Shown: positions 27,207 through 36,608, counted from the stretch's first letter. The stretch is DNA of 64,000 nucleotides from Paenibacillus sp. MBLB1832 (GCF_032271945.1 NZ_CP130319.1:124001-188000), one strand, 5' to 3'. The notes: a model not told the origin generated them from the sequence alone. Made by a program: numbers and translations.

Positions 27207-28094
27207 TTATCTGCTTTTCACTTCGATGTAACCTGTGTCGGCGCGAGCTGTCAGCTTCTTGCTGCCATTGCCAATCGTGCCTTTTGCCTCGTTATGTGAC
27301 GTCTTCTGTATGGACATGCCTGGGATTTGCAGGTTGGCGCTGCCTGTATCTGTTCTCAGATCAAAGCTTGCATCCGTTGGCGGCGTGTTTAGTTCAACAC
27401 GGATCGACCCTGTGTCGCTATCTAAATTGACGGAATCGCCGAGCTCGCGGAGCGAAGCGGTAATGGAGCCTGTGTCAGTTCTCAGTTTCATGTTTCCCTG
27501 ACCGTCATTGAGGTGAATGCTGCCTGTGTCGGTTTGGAGACTCAATGTTTTCCCTTCGAACCGGTCAATCGTGATCGATCCCGTATCGGTACTAGCTGTT
27601 AATTTCTCAGCGTTCACATCCTTGAAGGAAATGGCACCTGTATCTGTGCTGACGGTGATGGCTTTGTACAGTTTATCGGGCAGTGCGACTTCGGTACGTA
27701 GTTTAAAGTCCTGGCCGCTGATCAACCGCTTCAGCTCGGTAAGGTCGAAGCCGATATCGATGTGGTTTTTCTTTTTCGGACATACATCGACACGCCAGCC
27801 GTTCGTCCCCTCCGTCACCGCTTCGATGGTGCAGCTCTGCACTTCCTCCTCACGAGCGGAACCTGTCACATGCACGGTAATTTCATCGGTATTGCTTGGC
27901 ACAAAGGTAACGCCTGTCAGGTTGTTTTGAATCGTTAATGTATCGATCGCGGATGCGGAAATTTTTTTCTCCATATCCATATTAGAGACACCAGTTTCTA
28001 AGTCTAAGGACTGGAAAGACACCGCTGCGCCAACCAGGCCGATTGCTAGGCAGAGAAAGCCTGTCACTAAGAAAAATTTCGCTTTATTTGGCAT
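27207..28094 (-). CDS. DUF4097 beta-repeat protein (YvlB/LiaG-like)
   Basis: A 295-residue protein with one N-terminal transmembrane helix (about 7-27) and an extracytoplasmic right-handed beta-solenoid. The repeat TDTGSI/STDTGSI recurs about seven times between residues 145 and 290 (TDTGAISF, TDTGSITI, TDTGSIHL, SDTGSIRV, TDTGSANL, ADTGYIEV), the DUF4097 signature. Starts 3 bases after the stop of the DUF1700 gene, so the two are coupled. Related proteins LiaG and YvlB belong to envelope-stress (LiaRS-type) regulons; a similar role here is inference. Confidence 0.87.
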   Translation of the reverse strand: MPNKAKFFLVTGFLCLAIGLVGAAVSFQSLDLETGVSNMDMEKKISASAIDTLTIQNNLTGVTFVPSNTDEITVHVTGSAREEEVQSCTIEAVTEGTNGWRVDVCPKKKNHIDIGFDLTELKRLISGQDFKLRTEVALPDKLYKAITVSTDTGAISFKDVNAEKLTASTDTGSITIDRFEGKTLSLQTDTGSIHLNDGQGNMKLRTDTGSITASLRELGDSVNLDSDTGSIRVELNTPPTDASFDLRTDTGSANLQIPGMSIQKTSHNEAKGTIGNGSKKLTARADTGYIEVKSR

Positions 28095-28097
28095 GGC

Positions 28098-28859
28098 TTA
28101 AACCCCCTTGATCAGTTTGGCATTGAATTGAATGTACTTCCAGCTTAGCTTGAAAAATAACTTCAGCAGCATCGAGCTCAACGTCGTGAGTATGATGCCT
28201 AAGCCGAAGCAGGCGAGCATCGCAAATGATACGAATTGAAAGTCACTGCCAGACATTCCTGCGAGGCTGGTGAGGACGCCGATCACAGGTGCGATTAATA
28301 AAGCGAAGCCAGCTGCGAAGAACGCAATCAACGCTGCGCAGACCCCGAACCAAGGTCCGACAACGAACATGAGATTGAAGAAACCAAGCATAATCGAAAT
28401 GATGATCGCCTTAATGCCCGTGTCGGTTTTGGTCGGGTAAGGTTTCGGATATGGTGCGCTGTACATTGGTGGAAAATGCGGCTGCGGCGGTTTCGTGTAA
28501 GCCGGCGGCTCCCAAGCTGGCGGGGCTTGCGGCGCGATTTTCGAGTCAAATACTGGCTCATTCGGCTCCATATAAGGCGCAGCTGGCGGTTCAGGGAGAT
28601 CGTCACTCGCCACAGACATTGGCGGCGCTTCCCCCGTAGGTCTAAGCAGATCCTCTTTCACGGAAGGTGCCTCCTTGTGGGCATCCCAATTCGGTACGCG
28701 CGGATAGCCAAGCGATTGCGCTACCTCGTCTTCGTGTTTGCCATTTTCAACGGCTTTCTGAAACAACTCTTCATAGACTTTCAATATATTGTGGCGCTCC
28801 TTCTCGGGAAGTCCGCGCAAACGATAGTTTAATTCTTTGAAATAATCCGATTTACTCAT
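28098..28859 (-). CDS. DUF1700 (HAAS domain) membrane protein
   Basis: A 253-residue protein: an N-terminal HAAS/DUF1700 helical domain (about 1-60, opening MSKSDYFKELNYRLRGLPEKER-like), a Pro-rich linker (about 65-135, many PP and YPKP motifs), and a hydrophobic C-terminal region with about three transmembrane helices (140-240). DUF1700 proteins usually have a PadR repressor beside them; none is present here. AAGGAGG lies 8 bases upstream of the ATG at 28859; an in-frame GTG at 28862 is less likely. Forms an operon with the DUF4097 gene downstream. Confidence 0.85.
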   Translation of the reverse strand: MSKSDYFKELNYRLRGLPEKERHNILKVYEELFQKAVENGKHEDEVAQSLGYPRVPNWDAHKEAPSVKEDLLRPTGEAPPMSVASDDLPEPPAAPYMEPNEPVFDSKIAPQAPPAWEPPAYTKPPQPHFPPMYSAPYPKPYPTKTDTGIKAIIISIMLGFFNLMFVVGPWFGVCAALIAFFAAGFALLIAPVIGVLTSLAGMSGSDFQFVSFAMLACFGLGIILTTLSSMLLKLFFKLSWKYIQFNAKLIKGV

Positions 28860-28971
28860 CACTTGGCCTCCTTAAATCCTCTTTCGATAGTCTTATCATA
28901 AAAGAAAAAAGTCATAATGACGTAGTAACTACAGTCACATGACCTTCACGTTTTTCACCGTATAAGGGAGA

Positions 28972-30405
28972 TTACTGAGCGGAAAATGCACTTACGCCAT
29001 CTTCGACAATGGGCTGTTTAGGCGCAGAATCTTGAGGCTTAGCATCGCCGCGATTGGCAGCAATCATCGTAGGTACAGGCGAGTACTGATCTTTGGAGAT
29101 CAGTTCCTTGCTGACAATTGTGCCATTCTCTCGCTTCGTGCGATACGTCTCCACCTTGTACCCGGCTTTGCCAGAGGAGATCGGACGTTCCAAGCCTGGG
29201 GGTAAGTTCGGATTGTTCACGTACTTGACCGGCGGTTGAATCGTCTCGACGACCGTAGAGTCAATGTCATAGGTGATCGAGGGGTTGGGATGACCAAATA
29301 ATTTGACGGTTACGGCTCCATCGGTCGTCATCGTGCGTATCCATACATAGCTGCTCGTATTATTGCGGAATTTGAAGTTAATATAGCCGTTAGCGAAGGT
29401 CGCATCCTGCCCTAATGGCACATAGCTAACGGGAAGCGAGTGGTTGCGCCGTTCGACAATTTCTAGGCCGCTGCGCAGAACCGCATTGTACAGGGTTGAG
29501 GAGACTTGGCAGATTCCGCCGCCAATGCCCGGGACAAGGGTGCCATTAAGAATGACAGGCGCTTCCTTGTATCCGAATTTGGCTTCGGTTTGGGCAATAA
29601 TTTTGGCGTAATCGAACGTATCGTTAGGGGCCATCAAGTAATCTTGAATGGTTGTTGCCGTTGCCTTAATATTATGAACCCGCCCTTCGCCCGAAAGGGG
29701 AAAGGTGGTGGTGAACTCGGCCATTTTGCCCGTAATGCCTTGTTGCCGAAGGGAAGCCACGGTGACAGAGGGGCTCATCTCATAGATCGGCAGGGAGATC
29801 CCGATTTGCGCGGCATGTGTTACTGTGCCCAGGGTTGGAGCCATCGTGAGCAGCTGCTCCTGCAGATGCGCGGTATCAATACGGAGGACATTCTGCTCAG
29901 ACTCGTAAGTGATCTGGTCCTTCGCCTTTAGAACCCGTTTAGCTGCTATGGGTTGTTTCGCATACAGCTCTTTCCATGAGGTCTTCACCGTGGCATTCAG
30001 CTGATCAGGGTCTACCGAAACGGGAAGCGGAATCGCAACATTTCTGAGGGTCCATCGGGCTTTGATACGTGTATAAAGGGAGCGGGACGTCCATTGTGCC
30101 ATGGATTGTGTGAGCATTGCTTGATCGTAGTGAACGCCTAGTTGCCCGAGCGGCAATTTTCTGGTGGGCACGTCCGCATACGACGTTTGCAGAACGACAG
30201 GGAAAGCCGACAGCTGCTTCAAGCGTTGAGTTAACTGGCTTTGGAAAGTCTCATAAGTCATTCCGCCTACACGCCAGCCCGCAATTGTGACACCAGGAGC
30301 GAAGGTAGATTGTGAGCCATATCGATAGAGGGCAGCGCCGCATGCGCCTAACAGGACGAGTGTAATCCCCGAGACGAGGAGCCAGGTTTTCAATGGGCGT
30401 GTCAT
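28972..30405 (-). CDS. VanW-family protein with peptidoglycan-binding-like domain
   Basis: A 477-residue membrane-anchored extracytoplasmic protein. An N-terminal membrane helix (about 8-27) is followed by a PG_binding_4-type domain (about 75-200), the VanW domain (about 235-370; FSLSGEG-like start, GGGICQVSSTLYNAVLRSGL with the conserved Cys, and ERRNHSLPVSYVPLGQDATFA), and a G5-like C-terminal region. Biochemical function of VanW is unknown; despite the name it does not indicate vancomycin resistance. AAGGAGAGG before ATG 30405 decides the start over the frame open to 30462. Confidence 0.88.
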   Translation of the reverse strand: MTRPLKTWLLVSGITLVLLGACGAALYRYGSQSTFAPGVTIAGWRVGGMTYETFQSQLTQRLKQLSAFPVVLQTSYADVPTRKLPLGQLGVHYDQAMLTQSMAQWTSRSLYTRIKARWTLRNVAIPLPVSVDPDQLNATVKTSWKELYAKQPIAAKRVLKAKDQITYESEQNVLRIDTAHLQEQLLTMAPTLGTVTHAAQIGISLPIYEMSPSVTVASLRQQGITGKMAEFTTTFPLSGEGRVHNIKATATTIQDYLMAPNDTFDYAKIIAQTEAKFGYKEAPVILNGTLVPGIGGGICQVSSTLYNAVLRSGLEIVERRNHSLPVSYVPLGQDATFANGYINFKFRNNTSSYVWIRTMTTDGAVTVKLFGHPNPSITYDIDSTVVETIQPPVKYVNNPNLPPGLERPISSGKAGYKVETYRTKRENGTIVSKELISKDQYSPVPTMIAANRGDAKPQDSAPKQPIVEDGVSAFSAQ

Positions 30406-30615
30406 GAACAGCCTCTCCTTTACATACGAATGAGTTACAGCCTGTCTTTTTATATGTATCAATGGGCGGACGAATTTAGTACAGAATCAGGATTCGGCTA
30501 AAATATGTACAAAAATTGGCATCATGACGGGATTCTCCATCATTTTCAAAGTCGATATAGAAGGAATTTCACCTTTTATGTCGAATGGATATAGGCTGTC
30601 TATACAGCAGAGAGA

Positions 30616-30634
30616 CTTTGAGTAAAACTCAAAG
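30616..30634 (+). promoter_or_regulatory. Perfect hairpin in the ftsE leader
   Basis: CTTTGAGT-AAA-ACTCAAAG is a perfect 8-bp hairpin with a 3-base loop, 24 bases before the ftsE start. It has no T tract, so it is not a terminator; an mRNA-stability or translational role is possible but unproven. Confidence 0.4.
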
Positions 30635-30658
30635 ATCCCTATATTAGGATGTGATATT

Positions 30659-31345
30659 GTGATCGAAATGCAGGACGTATGGAAAACGTACTCCAACGGA
30701 ACTCATGCATTGAGAGGAATTAATGTAAAAGTGGACCGCAATGAATTCGTATATGTTGTCGGGCCTTCCGGTGCAGGAAAATCTACTTTTATGAAGTTAA
30801 TGTATAGAGAAGAACGGCCTACCAAAGGTCAAATTTTCGTAAACGGCTTTAATTTGGAGAAATTGAAACAGCGCAAGATCCCGTATGTTCGTCGAAATAT
30901 CGGTGTTATTTTCCAAGATTATCGTTTGCTGCCGAAGTTAAGCATTTTCGAAAATATCGCTTTCGCCATGGAAGTGATTGAAGCGCCGAAGAAGCAGATC
31001 AAGAAGCGCACGATGGAAGTACTCGAGCTCGTGAAGCTCAAAGACAAGGCCAATTCACTCCCGTCGCAGCTCTCCGGTGGCGAACAGCAGCGCGTTGCTA
31101 TTGCCCGGGCAATAATCAATAACCCGTCTGTCATCATCGCCGATGAGCCGACAGGGAATTTAGACCCAGAAACATCATGGGGCATCATGAAATTGATGGA
31201 GGAAATTAATTTCCGCGGCACGACCATCGTCATGGCAACACACAACAAAGAAATCGTGAATACGATGCGCAAGCGCGTTATTGCGATTGAGAATGGCCTT
31301 ATTGCTCGCGATCAAGCACGGGGGGAATATGGCTATGAAGATTAG
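30659..31345 (+). CDS. ftsE: Cell-division ABC transporter ATP-binding protein FtsE
   Basis: FtsE is the cytoplasmic ATPase of the FtsEX complex, which transmits ATP hydrolysis through FtsX to activate wall hydrolases outside. The 228-residue protein has Walker A GPSGAGKST, Q-loop FQDYRLLP, signature LSGGEQQRVAIARA and Walker B VIIADEPTGNLD. It starts with GTG at 30659; ATG 30668 is a possible alternative. It overlaps ftsX by 11 bases, showing translational coupling. Confidence 0.97.
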   Translation: MIEMQDVWKTYSNGTHALRGINVKVDRNEFVYVVGPSGAGKSTFMKLMYREERPTKGQIFVNGFNLEKLKQRKIPYVRRNIGVIFQDYRLLPKLSIFENIAFAMEVIEAPKKQIKKRTMEVLELVKLKDKANSLPSQLSGGEQQRVAIARAIINNPSVIIADEPTGNLDPETSWGIMKLMEEINFRGTTIVMATHNKEIVNTMRKRVIAIENGLIARDQARGEYGYED

Positions 31346-32252
31346 TACGGCTGCTCGACATTTGCGAGAAGGTACGAAAAATGTCGTGCGCAATGGCTGG
31401 ATGACCTTCGCATCCATCAGCTCTATCGCAATTTCCTTATTTATTCTTGGTGTATTCGTCTTGATCACACTGAACGTGAACGATGTGGCTACGCAAATTG
31501 AGCAACAGGTTGAAATTAATGTGTACCTAGAGGTTAACACGCCTCAGAGCCAGATCACCTTGCTTGAAACTCAAATGAAAGCAATCCCTGAGGTCAAAAC
31601 GATTAAATTCGTTTCCAAGGAAGAAGGACTCGTTTACTTGCGTCAGAAGCTTGGTGAAAGCGGCAAGGCGCTCCTGGATGGCTTTGAAGGGGATAACAAT
31701 CCGCTGAATGATGCGTTCACGATCGAAGTGGATGACCCGCGGAACGTGGCCCATGTCGCAGATCAGATTTCGGCCTTGAACGCGGATAAGGATCCGAAAC
31801 CGATTTATAAAGTGAATTACGGCAAGGGAACGGTCGAAGCGCTGTTCAAAGTGACGAAGATTGCTCGCTGGATCGGTATCGGAATCGTCATCCTGCTGTC
31901 GTTTACGGCGGTATTCCTGATTGCCAATACGATCAAAATTACGATTTTGGCAAGACAAAGAGAAATTTCAATTATGAAGCTCGTCGGTGCGACGAATTCT
32001 TTTATCCGGTGGCCGTTCTTCATTGAAGGGGCGTTGCTCGGTATCATTGGTTCCATTGTTCCAACTGGTATTATTCTTGGAGGTTATTGGAAGCTGCTTC
32101 ATATTAGTTCACTCAACTTGAATTTGATGATGATTCAGTTGACGCCTTTCGGCAGCATTGCACCTACATTGACCATTCTCTTAATCGGTTTGGGTATTGT
32201 GATTGGTATTTGGGGATCGCTGATCTCCGTCCGTAAATTCCTACGAGTGTAA
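31335..32252 (+). CDS. ftsX: Cell-division protein FtsX
   Basis: Membrane partner of FtsE. The 305-residue protein has the family layout: a cytoplasmic N-terminus, transmembrane helix 1 (about 24-45), a large extracytoplasmic domain (about 50-170) that contacts wall hydrolases, and three further helices with the intracellular ARQREISIMKLVGA coupling segment (about 205-218). GGGGGG at 31320-31325 fits the ATG at 31335; the ATG at 31329 is too close. The downstream M23 protein with coiled coil is the expected hydrolase partner. Confidence 0.95.
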   Translation: MKISTAARHLREGTKNVVRNGWMTFASISSIAISLFILGVFVLITLNVNDVATQIEQQVEINVYLEVNTPQSQITLLETQMKAIPEVKTIKFVSKEEGLVYLRQKLGESGKALLDGFEGDNNPLNDAFTIEVDDPRNVAHVADQISALNADKDPKPIYKVNYGKGTVEALFKVTKIARWIGIGIVILLSFTAVFLIANTIKITILARQREISIMKLVGATNSFIRWPFFIEGALLGIIGSIVPTGIILGGYWKLLHISSLNLNLMMIQLTPFGSIAPTLTILLIGLGIVIGIWGSLISVRKFLRV

Positions 32253-32263
32253 ATATTGAAGAA

Positions 32264-32298
32264 ATTGGGGCAGAGTGTTCCTCTGGCCTCCTTTTTTT
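32264..32298 (+). terminator. Terminator after ftsEX
   Basis: GGCAGAG pairs with CTCTGGCC (one bulge), followed by seven T residues. Confidence 0.65.
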
Positions 32299-32399
32299 CT
32301 TGGTTTCATTTTCAAAGATTCATAGATTTGCAACTTAGAACGTAAGAGATTCAAACCATACATGCCGTATTAATCGTTCCAGATGGGGAGGCTACGCGT

Positions 32400-33593
32400 T
32401 TGAAGAAGAAAATTGTGCCGGTCGCGTTAACGCTCGGATTGCTTGTTTCGCTAAGCGTGCCCAATGCCGCAAGCTATGCGGCGTCGGCCACGGAGAAGAT
32501 TGATCAGCAGATATTAGCGCTGAAGAAACAGAAGGCGGAAGCGCAGCAGAAAGCGAATAATGCGCAGAATCAAATCACGAAAGTCCAGTCGGAGAAGGAT
32601 CAGACGACCAAGGACATGAACACTTTGCTCAATCAAGTGAACGAAGCTAGCAAAAAACTGACGGAACTCAATGAACAAATTGACCAAGTGTCGGATATGT
32701 TGGAAGCGAACGGGAAGCAATTGGATGAAGCGGAAGCGCGTGTCGTGAGCCGCGACAATATGCTGAAATCCCGCGTGCGATTGATGTATATGAACGGGTT
32801 CGTTTCTTATATGGACGTTGTGCTAAGTGCGACGAGCTTTTCCGATTTCCTGAACCGGATCGAAGCATTGAAATCTATCGTCAATCAAGATAAAGAAATA
32901 CTAGAGTCGAATATGAAAGACAAGGAAATGGTTGCACAGAAAAAAGCGGAGACGGAGAAGCAGCTTGAAAAAGTGAAAGCTCTCTATGCGGATGCGGATG
33001 CACTGCGCGAAGATCTGCAGGTGAAGGAGAAGGCGAAGGAAGTGAAGATCGCCTCACTAGCGAAGCAAGAACGAGAGCTGGAGGAAATCTCGGAAGAAAG
33101 CGATAAACAGATTACCCAGTTAGCCAAGCAAGAGGCTGATTTGCAGGCGAAGAAGCGGGCCGCAGAGAATGCGAAATCGCCATTCACGTATGCGGGCGGT
33201 AAGTTGGGCTATCCGCTAGCTTCTCAGGCACCGATCACCTCGGACTTCGTGAGTCGGATCAATCCTGTGACAGGAAAACAAGAGAACCATAAAGGGATCG
33301 ATTTGGGCACGGCCAAAGGAACGCCGATTCTTGCCGCAGAGAACGGATCTGTCATCTATGCCTCATGGATGAATGGCTACGGAAACTGTGTCATCATCGA
33401 TCATGGCGGCGGACTTTGGACGCTGTACGGTCATATTATGAACGATGGTATTTACGTGAAAGTCGGCGATGTCGTGAAGCGCGGACAGAAAATTGCCGGT
33501 GTTGGCTCCACGGGGCAGTCGACCGGTAATCACTTGCATTTTGAAGTGCGGAAAAATGAAGTGCCAACGGATCCTAAGCCATTCTTGCGTTAG
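32400..33593 (+). CDS. Secreted murein hydrolase (PcsB/CwlO-like coiled coil + M23 peptidase)
   Basis: Probable FtsEX-controlled peptidoglycan hydrolase. The 397-residue protein has a signal peptide (KKKIVP..., cleavage after AASYA near residue 27), two long coiled-coil segments (about 30-115 and 160-255) resembling PcsB and CwlO, and a C-terminal M23/LytM domain (about 265-397) with the metal ligands in HKGIDLG (HxxxD) and HLHFEV (HxH). Start is TTG at 32400 with GGGGAGG 8 bases upstream. Direct position after ftsEX supports the partnership; the identity as the activated enzyme is inference. Confidence 0.92.
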   Translation: MKKKIVPVALTLGLLVSLSVPNAASYAASATEKIDQQILALKKQKAEAQQKANNAQNQITKVQSEKDQTTKDMNTLLNQVNEASKKLTELNEQIDQVSDMLEANGKQLDEAEARVVSRDNMLKSRVRLMYMNGFVSYMDVVLSATSFSDFLNRIEALKSIVNQDKEILESNMKDKEMVAQKKAETEKQLEKVKALYADADALREDLQVKEKAKEVKIASLAKQERELEEISEESDKQITQLAKQEADLQAKKRAAENAKSPFTYAGGKLGYPLASQAPITSDFVSRINPVTGKQENHKGIDLGTAKGTPILAAENGSVIYASWMNGYGNCVIIDHGGGLWTLYGHIMNDGIYVKVGDVVKRGQKIAGVGSTGQSTGNHLHFEVRKNEVPTDPKPFLR

Positions 33594-33672
33594 GACAAAC
33601 TGGTAATAATAAGTGAGGGGCTTGTCATATACTAAAGCAGGCCATCTCAAAAAGGGTAAGAGGAAAAAGGAT

Positions 33673-35148
33673 GTGAATCGCACTTTGCAATTCAAAGGTC
33701 GCACGGTCATTGTATTCGTTTTGTTAGCTATGTTCGCAAGCAGTATTGTTACACTGACGATTGTCGATTCCTCCTTTACTTGGGGAAAGAATGAGCAATC
33801 CACGGGCAGTTCGGCGACATCAGTTTCTGCTTCGTCGGGGCTTTCAAGCAAGGATTTAAACAAAATCGCCACCACGTTTCAGCTGATCGAGAGTAAGTAT
33901 CTCAAGCAGCCCGATCATGATCAACTCGTCAATGGCGCGATTAACGGGATGTTGGAATCTTTAGAAGATCCATTTTCTGTGTATATGGACCAGAAGGAAG
34001 CGAAGCAGTTCGATGAGAGTATCACATCCTCGTTCCAAGGCATAGGTGCTGAGGTTTCGCTGGAGGATGGCAAATTCGTTATTGTGTCGCCGATTAAAGG
34101 ATCACCTGCCGAGAAAGCGGGCATCCAATCCAAGGATGTCGTCGTCTCTGTAAACGGTGAGAAGTTGGACGGGCTTACCCTGAATCAAGCGGTGATGAAA
34201 ATCCGCGGACCTAAGGGTACGCAGGCGAAGCTGGACTTATTGCGTCAAGGTACGGGGGATCCCGTGCAAGTTATTGTTGTGAGAGATAATATCGATGTCG
34301 AAACGGTACATGCGGAAATGATGGCGGATCAGATTGGCAAAATTGAGATTCGTCAATTCTCATCCAATACCGCGGTTCGATTCGCGGAAGAGCTGAAAAG
34401 CCTGGAAGCGAAAGGCATGAAGGGACTTGTTATCGACGTTCGTAACGATCCAGGAGGCTTGCTGAATGTGGTCGTGGACATCGTGAATCCATTCGTGAAG
34501 AGCGGTTCACCGATCTTGCAGGTTGAGAATCGGGATGGGAAGCGGGAGCCGACACCTTCGACAGGCAAAGGGAAAAATTACCCCGTCACGGTGCTGATTA
34601 ATAAAGGAAGCGCGAGTGCATCCGAGATTCTGGCAGGCGCGTTCCAAGAAGCGGTAGGCAGCAAAATCATTGGTGAAACGTCCTACGGAAAAGGAACGGT
34701 TCAAGTCACGTTCGAGAAGGAAATGGGCGACGGCAGCAATATCAAGATGACGGTGTACAAATGGCTGACGCCAAATGGCAACTGGATTCATAAGAAGGGT
34801 ATCACACCTGACATTGCGGTTGAGCAGCCGGGTTACTTCAAGGCGGCGCCGCTGACGAAGAAGGACGTCCTGAAGCAAGACACTACGAGCGATGATGTGA
34901 AAAACTTGCAGTTGATGCTAGCGGGTCTGGGCTTTAATGCCGAGCGGACTGACGGCTATTTCAGCGAAAAAACGACGCTAGCCGTGAAAGCTTTCCAAAA
35001 GGCGAACAGTTTGCCTGTAACAGGCGAAGTGGACACAGATACAGCGTCCAAGATCGAGAAGGCCATTATGACCCAAATTCGTGATCCGAAAAATGATGCT
35101 CAGCTTAAAGCCGCTGTCTATCAGATTCAGAAGCAACTTGGCAAATAA
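33673..35148 (+). CDS. Carboxy-terminal processing protease (CtpA/CtpB, S41 family)
   Basis: Periplasm-side serine protease that processes exported proteins. The 491-residue protein has a membrane anchor (about 9-28), an N-terminal helical domain, a PDZ domain (about 115-195, GIGAEVSLEDG), the S41 catalytic core with Ser in KGSASASEI and Lys in YGKGTVQ (Ser-Lys dyad), and a C-terminal PG_binding_1 domain (about 410-475, LQLMLAGLGF...VKAFQ). The frame opens at GTG 33613, but AAGAGGA before the GTG at 33673 gives a start typical of the family; the start is uncertain by 20 codons. In Bacillus ctpB (yvjB) holds the same position after ftsEX. Confidence 0.92.
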   Translation: MNRTLQFKGRTVIVFVLLAMFASSIVTLTIVDSSFTWGKNEQSTGSSATSVSASSGLSSKDLNKIATTFQLIESKYLKQPDHDQLVNGAINGMLESLEDPFSVYMDQKEAKQFDESITSSFQGIGAEVSLEDGKFVIVSPIKGSPAEKAGIQSKDVVVSVNGEKLDGLTLNQAVMKIRGPKGTQAKLDLLRQGTGDPVQVIVVRDNIDVETVHAEMMADQIGKIEIRQFSSNTAVRFAEELKSLEAKGMKGLVIDVRNDPGGLLNVVVDIVNPFVKSGSPILQVENRDGKREPTPSTGKGKNYPVTVLINKGSASASEILAGAFQEAVGSKIIGETSYGKGTVQVTFEKEMGDGSNIKMTVYKWLTPNGNWIHKKGITPDIAVEQPGYFKAAPLTKKDVLKQDTTSDDVKNLQLMLAGLGFNAERTDGYFSEKTTLAVKAFQKANSLPVTGEVDTDTASKIEKAIMTQIRDPKNDAQLKAAVYQIQKQLGK

Positions 35149-35215
35149 AATGACCGTAAGTTATTGGAAATTGTACCGCTGCGGCAGGAAATAAGCGCTC
35201 GCGGTCGAAATAGAG

Positions 35216-35255
35216 TAGGAAGGTTGCTTTCGTGGCGACCTTCCTATTTCTTTTT
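35216..35255 (+). terminator. Terminator of ctpA
   Basis: TAGGAAGGTTGC pairs with GCGACCTTCCTA (12 bp, one G-U), 7-base loop, then TTTCTTTTT. Confidence 0.9.
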
Positions 35256-35275
35256 GCCAAGGAGCCTAGATTCGT

Positions 35276-36559
35276 ATGGATGTGTGGTTGCAATTTTTGG
35301 ACAGAGGGCTGCAGGCTGTGGGGCAGCTGTTTACGAATCCGTTTTACTATATAGGTATACTGTTTATCGTTCTGCACTATCGGAAGCAAATCCAAATGGA
35401 GCGGAAGCTCTTTCATACACGTCTGCACAGCTTGCTGAGTGAAACGTGGCGTGTGGTGCTCTGGGGCTGGGTTGGCGGACTTACCGCGTCGATTCTGCTC
35501 TTCTTCGTGGGGGTGACGGTGCAAGCGGACGTGATCCTTATCCTTTGGGTGATTACGGTCGTTCTCATGCTGTTTCGCGTGCGGTTCCTATGCCTGGCTT
35601 ACGCGGTTGGGGTTCTAGGGATTGCGCAGCTCATCCTTTCGTGGATTCCTGATGCTGCGAGCCTGCGTGAGTCTTACACGATGGTAGAAGCCGTGGCAAG
35701 CGCGGATATCCCTTCGCTGTTGGTTATCGTTGCCGTCCTGCACCTCTTAGAGGGCGTACTGGTCGGCTGGCAAGGGGCGCGGATGGCAACGCCGCTGTTT
35801 CTTGAAGGGAAGCGCGGCCAAATGATTGGCGCTCAGCGGTTGCAAGGCTTTTGGCCAGTGCCGTTGTTCCTCCTCGTGCCGATGAGTGGCGGAAGTGATC
35901 TGGCACTGCCGTGGTCGACGCTGTTTAGTCCTGATCTTTCCGCAGGCTGGACGCTGCTGGCCTTCCCAGCGATGATCGGCTTCACCGAGCTGACGCTCTC
36001 GAAGCTGCCGCAGAAGCAAGCGCGCTACAGCGCGAACTTGCTCTACGTGTACGGTGTCGTGATGCTTGGTGCAGCTGTGGCAGCTCACTTCTGGACACCG
36101 TTTGCCCTGCTTGGAGCAGTGCTGAGCATCGTGGTGCACGAAGGTGTGCTCTTTTATAACCAGTGGGCCGAGTCGAAAATGACCCCTTTCTATATTCACT
36201 CCGAGCGCGGACTTCTGGTGCTTTCGGTGGTACCGAACAGCCCTGCGCAGGAGCTCGGCATTGGGGTGGGCGAGGTCATTCACAAGGTGAATGGACTCAA
36301 AATCAAAACCAAAACCGACCTGCACGCGGCGATGAGCTTGAACTCCGCCTTTTGTAGGCTGGAGATTCTGAATCATCAGGGCGAGGTGCGGTTTTTGAAA
36401 CGAGGCATATTCGCGGGCGATCATCATCAGCTTGGCATTCTGCTCGCACCTGATCAAGACGTGCTGTATTATCTGGAGCAGCGTCCGCAGCATCTGTTCA
36501 GCTACTTGCACGGTAAGCTAACGGGGCTTTTGCCGAACAATTCAACGAAGTCATTGTAA
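35276..36559 (+). CDS. MinJ-like polytopic membrane protein with PDZ domain
   Basis: A 427-residue protein with about eight hydrophobic helices in the first 290 residues and a cytoplasmic PDZ domain at about 300-375 (GLLVLSVVPNSPAQELGIGVGEVIHKVNG). This architecture and the place after ctpB match MinJ of Bacillus subtilis, which bridges DivIVA and MinD to set the division site. No min genes are in the window, so the division role is inferred from synteny. The ATG at 35276 has AAGGAGCC about 10 bases upstream. Confidence 0.82.
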   Translation: MDVWLQFLDRGLQAVGQLFTNPFYYIGILFIVLHYRKQIQMERKLFHTRLHSLLSETWRVVLWGWVGGLTASILLFFVGVTVQADVILILWVITVVLMLFRVRFLCLAYAVGVLGIAQLILSWIPDAASLRESYTMVEAVASADIPSLLVIVAVLHLLEGVLVGWQGARMATPLFLEGKRGQMIGAQRLQGFWPVPLFLLVPMSGGSDLALPWSTLFSPDLSAGWTLLAFPAMIGFTELTLSKLPQKQARYSANLLYVYGVVMLGAAVAAHFWTPFALLGAVLSIVVHEGVLFYNQWAESKMTPFYIHSERGLLVLSVVPNSPAQELGIGVGEVIHKVNGLKIKTKTDLHAAMSLNSAFCRLEILNHQGEVRFLKRGIFAGDHHQLGILLAPDQDVLYYLEQRPQHLFSYLHGKLTGLLPNNSTKSL

Positions 36560-36565
36560 AACGGG

Positions 36566-36608
36566 GCTGCCCCAGCGTAGAGATGATCCTGCGCGGGGGT
36601 GGCTTTTT
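36566..36608 (+). terminator. Terminator of the MinJ-like gene
   Basis: GCTGCCCC pairs with GGGGTGGC (two wobble pairs) and is followed by five T residues. Confidence 0.7.

Noticed and set aside
28972-30405. Vancomycin resistance gene
   Set aside because: VanW-domain proteins are common in Firmicutes without any van cluster; no vanHAX genes are present.
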